A stretch of 10,943 nucleotides of DNA from CAZTKP01 sp964614215 (GTDB taxonomy: Bacteria > UBP6 > UBA1177), in assembly GCA_964614215.1 (NCBI GenBank), contig CAZTKP010000087.1:1-10943 (forward strand), in the 5' to 3' direction. Below are positions 7,091-10,943 of the stretch, in pieces. The translations under genes and the position numbers were made by a program. Positions within the stretch are counted from its first letter, which is position 1, and the number at the start of each line of letters is the position of its first letter. Below the pieces are notes generated by a model. That model was given only the letters and a program-made list of their open reading frames with translations. It was not told the origin of the DNA and did not search any database.

Positions 7091-7108
7091 CTCAAATGTT
7101 CCGGAGAC

Positions 7109-7136
7109 AGTATATATACATTTATGCTATTCCCAA
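7109..7136 (-). promoter_or_regulatory. Candidate promoter of the rph-aro operon
   Basis: On the minus strand TTGGGA (-35, 7136-7131; four of six matches) is followed after 16 bases by TATACT (-10, 7114-7109; five of six). The predicted start near 7102 gives a leader of about 24 bases. The surrounding sequence is very AT-rich, so other -10-like hexamers exist. I see no leader peptide, attenuator hairpin or T-box in this short leader. Confidence 0.5.
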
Positions 7137-7181
7137 AATCTTTCTATAAATATTTCATTGCTACTGTACTACTTATTTTTA

Positions 7182-7209
7182 TTTACAAATCTGATACTTG
7201 TTATATAAT
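7182..7209 (+). promoter_or_regulatory. Candidate promoter of the secreted protein-purN-sensor-ssb operon
   Basis: TTTACA (-35, 7182-7187; five of six matches) is followed after 16 bases by a perfect TATAAT (-10, 7204-7209). Transcription would begin near 7216, about 37 bases before the GTG at 7253. It lies back to back with the rph promoter in the AT-rich intergenic stretch 7079-7252, which otherwise shows no gene. Confidence 0.65.
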
Positions 7210-7252
7210 TCTTTCCCAATAGGTATTAATGGTCGTTAATTGAGGAACCACT

Positions 7253-8194
7253 GTGAAGTTTGTGCGTTTTTTTCTTTTTATCTTTATTTTTTTCTTTGCC
7301 CTGTCTGTTAGTGCAAAAATGAAAACATCTGTACTTAAGCTTTGTGTGTTCAAGGACGGAGAGCCTTTTATGCTTGCCACAGATGATGAGTTTAAAGCAA
7401 AGGACATGGGCTTTACAAAACACAAGGACAGCGCCCTTTATATCCGGAAATTCCGGATCCTTATTGACGGAGTGCCTTTTTCTTTCTACAAACCTAAAGG
7501 AGACAACTGTCTTACTGTTTATAAGATCAGTCCCGGAGAGCATACTGTCGCCTTTGATCTTAAATCTGTTTCCTACACGACCCTGCAGCCGGAAAAAGAG
7601 TATAAAAAACACTTCAAGGCGAACCTTCTTTACAAAACGAAGGTCGATCTTGTTGAAGGTCCCACGGCTCGTGTCGTTCTCAAACAGTCATCAAACAAAG
7701 TGTCTCTATACCAGGCGCTGGACAAGGCTCCTGTCAAGGACTGCGACAAGGAATGTAACGTTCCTATCGGGATACCGGTCTATTTCATGAAAAAAGCGGA
7801 GAATGAAAAGGTGAAATGTCCGGTAAGATATGAACTGATCGTTGCAGACGCAAATGAAAAAAAGCTCAAATGCTACAGCGACGAAAAAATAAAAAGACAG
7901 CTGACAGAGTTCGTTGAAGAAAAAAATATCCAGTGTAAGGTCAATCTCGAGTATGCATATTTCAAGGTCTACGGAGAAGGATGCATTACAACACTGGAGG
8001 CCGGAGAGGACGGAATTGACTATAAACGTCCGGAGATAAAAATGCTTCCTCTTGACAAACAGAAGTTCAACTACTTCTGGAAGGTCAACTCCGGAAAAAA
8101 AGAACCATATAAGTTCACCGGCGACAGAAAAGGGCCAGAAAAAACTCCGGCCGAAGGTGATACAATTGAATTTTTCGAGGAGAGGAACCTTTGA
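7253..8194 (+). CDS. Secreted protein with eight cysteines, unknown function
   Basis: 313 residues starting at GTG, with GAGGAA about five bases upstream. A signal peptide (MKFVRF plus a Phe/Ile-rich hydrophobic core) should be cleaved after ALSVSA at residue 21. The mature protein is Lys-rich and carries exactly eight Cys (31, 86, 164, 168, 189, 207, 228, 244), an even number compatible with four disulfides outside the cytoplasm. The stretch around residues 69-101 (ILIDGVPF ... ISPGEHTVAFDL) has a beta-rich look with PGEHTV, faintly like PEGA repeats; this is only a resemblance. There is no lipobox and no later membrane helix, so it is probably periplasmic or exported. I do not recognise the family. 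It is the first gene of its operon, and its TGA overlaps the TTG start of purN, so the two are translated together. Confidence 0.8.
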   Translation: MKFVRFFLFIFIFFFALSVSAKMKTSVLKLCVFKDGEPFMLATDDEFKAKDMGFTKHKDSALYIRKFRILIDGVPFSFYKPKGDNCLTVYKISPGEHTVAFDLKSVSYTTLQPEKEYKKHFKANLLYKTKVDLVEGPTARVVLKQSSNKVSLYQALDKAPVKDCDKECNVPIGIPVYFMKKAENEKVKCPVRYELIVADANEKKLKCYSDEKIKRQLTEFVEEKNIQCKVNLEYAYFKVYGEGCITTLEAGEDGIDYKRPEIKMLPLDKQKFNYFWKVNSGKKEPYKFTGDRKGPEKTPAEGDTIEFFEERNL

Positions 8195-8814
8195 ATATAG
8201 GTATTTTCATTTCCGGTACCGGAACTAACATGTCCGCAGTGATAAATAACTTTAAGAAAGGTTTGCTTGACGGCGTAGACGAGATCAGCTTTGTTCTGTC
8301 AGACAAGGCGAATGCAGGCGGTATTGCCAAAGCTGAGGCTGAGGGGATAAGAACAATCGTCCTTCCGAAAGAAAAAAATGAACTCCGGTCAGATTACGAA
8401 CTTAGACTTCTTGCCGCTATTTCCGAATATGAGACCGGGTTGATCGTTCTGGCCGGATTTATGAAAATACTGGGAAGCGTTTTTCTTCGTGGATACAAGG
8501 GAAAGATCATTAATATACACCCTTCTCTTTTACCTGCGTTCAAGGGCGTAAATGCTCAGAAGCAGGCGTTTGATTATGGCGTAAGGGTATCCGGATGCAC
8601 AACTCATTTCGTTGATGAAACTCTGGATGGCGGCCCCATAATAATTCAGACTGCCGTTGAACGTAGGGAAGATGATGATTATGAAACATTTAAGAACAGA
8701 ATTCTGGCACGCGAACACAGGATACTTTCTGAAAGTATCTCCATTGTCGCCACAGGCCGGTATTCTACTTTAAACAGAATGGTCCTGCTGGACAGGAGGA
8801 ATGATGAAACTTAA
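8191..8814 (+). CDS. purN: Phosphoribosylglycinamide formyltransferase (GAR transformylase 1)
   Basis: 207 residues, normal length. It transfers the formyl group of 10-formyl-THF to GAR in the third step of de novo purine synthesis, in the cytoplasm. The N-terminal phosphate-binding loop SGTGTN (8-13) replaces the more usual SGNGSN. Then come VLAGFMKIL (86-94) and INIHPSLLPAFKG (107-119), with catalytic Asn108 and His110. VSGCTTHFVDETLDGGPI (133-150) includes Asp146, the counterpart of E. coli Asp144. All three catalytic residues are therefore present. The start is TTG at 8191 inside a TTGA overlap with the preceding secreted-protein gene; GAGGAGAGG lies just upstream. Its 3' end overlaps the sensor gene. 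No other purine genes are in the window. Confidence 0.93.
   Translation: MNIGIFISGTGTNMSAVINNFKKGLLDGVDEISFVLSDKANAGGIAKAEAEGIRTIVLPKEKNELRSDYELRLLAAISEYETGLIVLAGFMKILGSVFLRGYKGKIINIHPSLLPAFKGVNAQKQAFDYGVRVSGCTTHFVDETLDGGPIIIQTAVERREDDDYETFKNRILAREHRILSESISIVATGRYSTLNRMVLLDRRNDET
8794..8799 (+). promoter_or_regulatory. Ribosome binding site that favours the second of two adjacent ATG codons
   Basis: AGGAGG inside the end of purN lies one base before the ATG at 8801 and four bases before the ATG at 8804. The former is too close for normal initiation, so 8804 is the better start. Confidence 0.65.
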
Positions 8815-10006
8815 GATCTTTTTAGTGACATTAATTTTAACAGCCGTAATGTTCGGAGCTGCAAACTATCTTTTTGTTGGCTACATTAAAGATCATCTGA
8901 AAGATTCAGCCAGAAATACTGTTACTCAGACAGTATCTCTCTACAAACACATCAATAAAGCTGATGAGGTGGAAGCCGTAAGAGATGCTGAAGCGCTGGC
9001 GGAAAAGAAAGAGCTTCTTGACGCTTTTGATGTTGAAGCATGGATGGGAGCCATCGGCAAAGACAATACTGATACAAAAAAGATCAGTGAAGAGTCTAAA
9101 GCCGTAGTTAAACAGATCGAACAGAACGTGCAGGTAGAGCTTAACGTCATAAACAAGATGTACGACAAGAACGATGTTATTTTTGTCGTTGACATCAATG
9201 GAAATGTCGTTGCCAAGAACCTCGACGGTACGCTCCGCGGCAAAAATCTTGCTGACAAGCTCCTTATATCCTCCGCCCTGAAAGGAACGTCCAACAGAGA
9301 TGTTATTCAGATGCTCGGAAAAACATACAGGGTAACAGCAGCACCTATGAAAAAAGACGGTAAGATCGTTGGCGCATACTGTTCAGCCGATGTTGTGAAC
9401 TCCGAAACCGCCAAGGAAGTAATGGCAAGTGTGTCGGAAGAGGCTTCTCTTAACAAGTCTACGAAGATATTTTTCGGATTTTTCACCAAAAAGGCTCTGC
9501 TCGGAAGTACAATGCCTACTGAGCTTCACGAAAAGTTCAGAAGTTATATAAGCTCTCATATGGATCTGATAGAAAAGGTCGATCAGGAAGAGGGGAAGGT
9601 ACATCAGGTCAAAATATCTCTGAGAGGCGAACATTTCTACGCAAGCATAACTAGACATCCTTCTCTTTCGGATAATAACGATATGTTCTATGCAACGCTC
9701 ACATCAGTTGACGAACTCCTTGCACCTGTTCTCTCCAGATATGGAACATTTATTCTTGTAGCAGTTCTTCTCCTTATTGCCGGTCTTATTTCAGCTGTCA
9801 TTATTGACGAGCAGTTTAACAAGCCTATCAACAAGTTTATGGAAAATATGCTTGAGATCATTAACGGCAATACTGACTACCGTTTTGATAACGATGCAAA
9901 GGGACTTGAGAACAACCTCAACCAGAATGCGAACATGATGATCGCAACCCTTCTCGGAGAGAAAGTTCCTGAAAAAATTAAGGAAATCAATGATGAAGAA
10001 GAATAG
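8804..10006 (+). CDS. Two-transmembrane periplasmic sensor (Cache/PAS-like) with HAMP-like tail, no output domain
   Basis: 400 residues from the ATG at 8804 (401 if 8801 is used). Transmembrane helix 1 spans about residues 4-26. A periplasmic region of about 285 residues begins with a helical, acidic/Lys-rich stretch. It continues into a Cache/PAS-like fold (DVIFVVDINGNVVAKN near 124-139, then GKTYRVTAAPMKKDGKIVGA near 172-191) and a second beta-rich part up to about 302. Helix 2 spans about 314-335. A divergent HAMP-like segment follows (KPINKFMENMLEI ... GLENNLNQNANMM, about 340-379), and the protein ends about 20 residues later. This is the architecture of chemoreceptors or sensor kinases, but the methyl-accepting, kinase, GGDEF or phosphatase output part is missing. 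It may signal through a partner or act structurally. It overlaps purN by 11 bases; ssb starts nine bases after its stop. Confidence 0.75.
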   Translation: MKLKIFLVTLILTAVMFGAANYLFVGYIKDHLKDSARNTVTQTVSLYKHINKADEVEAVRDAEALAEKKELLDAFDVEAWMGAIGKDNTDTKKISEESKAVVKQIEQNVQVELNVINKMYDKNDVIFVVDINGNVVAKNLDGTLRGKNLADKLLISSALKGTSNRDVIQMLGKTYRVTAAPMKKDGKIVGAYCSADVVNSETAKEVMASVSEEASLNKSTKIFFGFFTKKALLGSTMPTELHEKFRSYISSHMDLIEKVDQEEGKVHQVKISLRGEHFYASITRHPSLSDNNDMFYATLTSVDELLAPVLSRYGTFILVAVLLLIAGLISAVIIDEQFNKPINKFMENMLEIINGNTDYRFDNDAKGLENNLNQNANMMIATLLGEKVPEKIKEINDEEE

Positions 10007-10015
10007 GAGGAAAAA

Positions 10016-10462
10016 ATGAGCTCTTTTAACAGTCTTAACAAAGTAATGCTTCTTGGCAGATTAGGCCGTGATCCTGAAAAGAAATATACTAACTCAGGTG
10101 TCGCAGTATGTAACTTTTCTCTTGCTACATCTGAAAGTGTAAAAAAGGGAAATAGCTGGGAAGATAAAACAGAGTGGCATAAAATAGTCGTTTTCGGCAA
10201 CCAGGCTGAGAATGTTTCAAAATTCGTTAAAAAGGGATCCCTCGTTTTCGTTGAGGGAAGAATTCAGAGCCGCTCCTATCAGGACAAGGATGGAAATGAA
10301 AAATACGTAACGGAGATCGTTGCAAACCTTATCAGATTTCTCGACATGAAAGATTCCGGAGACTCCGACAGGACTTATCAGTCGGGAGACAGCTCTGATA
10401 AAGCTGATCCGAAGCCACCCGTCGTGGATCTTGAAGAGGATGATGACGATCTTCCTTTCTAG
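10016..10462 (+). CDS. ssb: Single-stranded DNA-binding protein
   Basis: 148 residues. It coats single-stranded DNA during replication, recombination and repair, usually as a homotetramer. The OB fold occupies about residues 5-111: NKVMLLGRLGRDPE near the N-terminus, TEWHKIVVFG (52-61, with Trp54 at the same number as E. coli) and GSLVFVEGRIQSRSY (74-88). A short Ser/Asp/Lys-rich linker (112-139) leads to the acidic tip EDDDDLPF, the conserved protein-interaction tail. It is slightly shorter than E. coli SSB (178) because the linker is short. A good AGGAGG (10005-10010) overlaps the stop codon of the sensor gene and lies five bases before the ATG. It is the last gene of the operon, and its stop is one base from the stop of the convergent macro-domain gene. 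Confidence 0.97.
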   Translation: MSSFNSLNKVMLLGRLGRDPEKKYTNSGVAVCNFSLATSESVKKGNSWEDKTEWHKIVVFGNQAENVSKFVKKGSLVFVEGRIQSRSYQDKDGNEKYVTEIVANLIRFLDMKDSGDSDRTYQSGDSSDKADPKPPVVDLEEDDDDLPF

Positions 10463-10463
10463 A

Positions 10464-10943
10464 TCAACTATCCAGCAGCTTTTTATAGACGTCAAGATCC
10501 CTATCTGAAAAACAGCAGAATATCACTTCAGCATCATAGTTATTTTCTTCAAGAAATCTTGTTACATTTCTGACAGCAACCCTTGCCGCAAGATCGATCG
10601 GATAGTTGTAAACACCTGTACTTATTGATGGAAACGCTATGGACCTGACGTTGTTTTTCTGAGCTATTTCAAGCGATCTGCGATAACAGCTTGCAAGCAG
10701 TTTTTCCTCTCCGTCAGTTCCGCCTCTCCAGATTGGACCAACCGTATGGATAATATATTTCGCAGGAAGATCGTAACCATCCGTTATCTTCGCATCACCC
10801 GTTTCACAACCGTCCATCCTTCTGCATTTTTCATAAAGCTGAGGTCCCGCCGCTTCATGGATAGCTCCGTCAACACCGCCGCCTCCAAGAAGAGAGTTGT
10901 TCGCGGCATTGACTATCGCATCGACTTTTAAAGTTGTAATGTC
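10464..10943 (-). CDS. Macro-domain protein (ADP-ribose-binding, probable deacylase/hydrolase), 5' end missing
   Basis: 160 codons including the stop are visible; the reading frame is open to the right edge, and perhaps ten N-terminal residues lie outside. The visible part starts DITTLKVDAIVNAANNSLLG, continues GGGVDGAIHEAAGP and then CETGDAKITDGYDLPAKYI, IHTVGP and SISTGVYNYP. These are the hallmarks of the MacroD/YmdB-type macro domain, which binds ADP-ribose or O-acetyl-ADP-ribose and removes ADP-ribose from acidic side chains or deacetylates OAADPr. The Asn pair in VNAANN and the glycine loop GGGGVDGAIH match the catalytic architecture. It ends soon after the domain (CCFSDRDLDVYKKLLDS), so it is a stand-alone domain. 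An internal Met at 10817 is not the real start, because the conserved domain extends upstream. There are no ADP-ribosyltransferase or sirtuin genes nearby in view. Confidence 0.93.
   Translation of the reverse strand, partial: DITTLKVDAIVNAANNSLLGGGGVDGAIHEAAGPQLYEKCRRMDGCETGDAKITDGYDLPAKYIIHTVGPIWRGGTDGEEKLLASCYRRSLEIAQKNNVRSIAFPSISTGVYNYPIDLAARVAVRNVTRFLEENNYDAEVIFCCFSDRDLDVYKKLLDS

Noticed and set aside
7442..7458. Inverted repeat ATCCGGAA-A-TTCCGGAT inside the secreted-protein gene
   Set aside because: It lies wholly in coding sequence (codons for IRKFRI), has a one-base centre and no T-run, so it is not a terminator. It is probably a codon-composition coincidence, though a binding site cannot be excluded.
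8211..8224. Perfect 14-base palindrome TTCCGGTACCGGAA near the start of purN
   Set aside because: It encodes the conserved SGTGT phosphate-binding loop; the symmetry follows from the Gly/Thr codons and has no supporting context as an operator.
10464..10817. Taking the Met at 10817 as the macro-domain protein start
   Set aside because: The frame stays open upstream and encodes the conserved VNAAN and GGGGVDGAIH motifs, so the true start lies beyond the right edge.

Overview
The window looks like chromosomal DNA of a diderm (Gram-negative-type) bacterium. It encodes a FadL-like outer-membrane barrel, two lipoprotein precursors and a periplasmic sensor, and has moderate GC by eye. The Cys-rich 'C..D.DC..G..C....G.C' lipoprotein and the [DN]TG tandem repeat recall proteins common in Myxococcota and former Deltaproteobacteria. 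That placement is a guess from style, not a demonstrated taxonomy. Coding density is very high. Neighbouring genes usually overlap by 4-11 bases, four start codons are not ATG (TTG three times, GTG once), and I see no tRNA, rRNA, CRISPR array, insertion sequence or phage gene.

Layout. (1) Bases 1-316 hold the 5' end of a minus-strand lipoprotein gene and a divergent promoter region with two good sigma70-type promoters. (2) Bases 317-2945 (+) are a two-gene envelope operon: a FadL/OmpP1-like outer-membrane protein and a lipoprotein with sixteen [DN]TG triplets. (3) Bases 2942-7078 (-) are a tightly overlapping five-gene operon, read rph, aroF-type DAHP synthase, aroA, a free-standing chorismate mutase, then a membrane-anchored phospholipase D-superfamily protein. 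(4) Bases 7079-7252 are a second divergent promoter region. (5) Bases 7253-10462 (+) are a four-gene operon: an unrecognised secreted eight-cysteine protein, purN, a two-transmembrane sensor with a HAMP-like segment but no output domain, and ssb. (6) Bases 10464-10943 (-) are most of a macro-domain (ADP-ribose-binding) gene that runs off the right edge.

How the genes fit together. DAHP synthase makes the first committed shikimate-pathway intermediate, AroA makes EPSP, and chorismate mutase commits chorismate to Phe/Tyr, so the minus operon is part of aromatic amino-acid synthesis. The remaining shikimate genes are not in view. PurN and SSB are housekeeping purine and DNA-metabolism proteins sharing a transcript with two envelope proteins of unknown role. 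Both convergent gene pairs meet within a few bases with no room for an intrinsic terminator.

No clear defence, toxin or mobile system is present. The most unusual items are the orphan sensor without an output domain, the RNase PH lacking its usual N-terminal motif, a divergent EPSP synthase, a C-terminally short chorismate mutase, the PLD-family protein coupled to the aro genes, and the nested tandem repeat in the lipoprotein gene.
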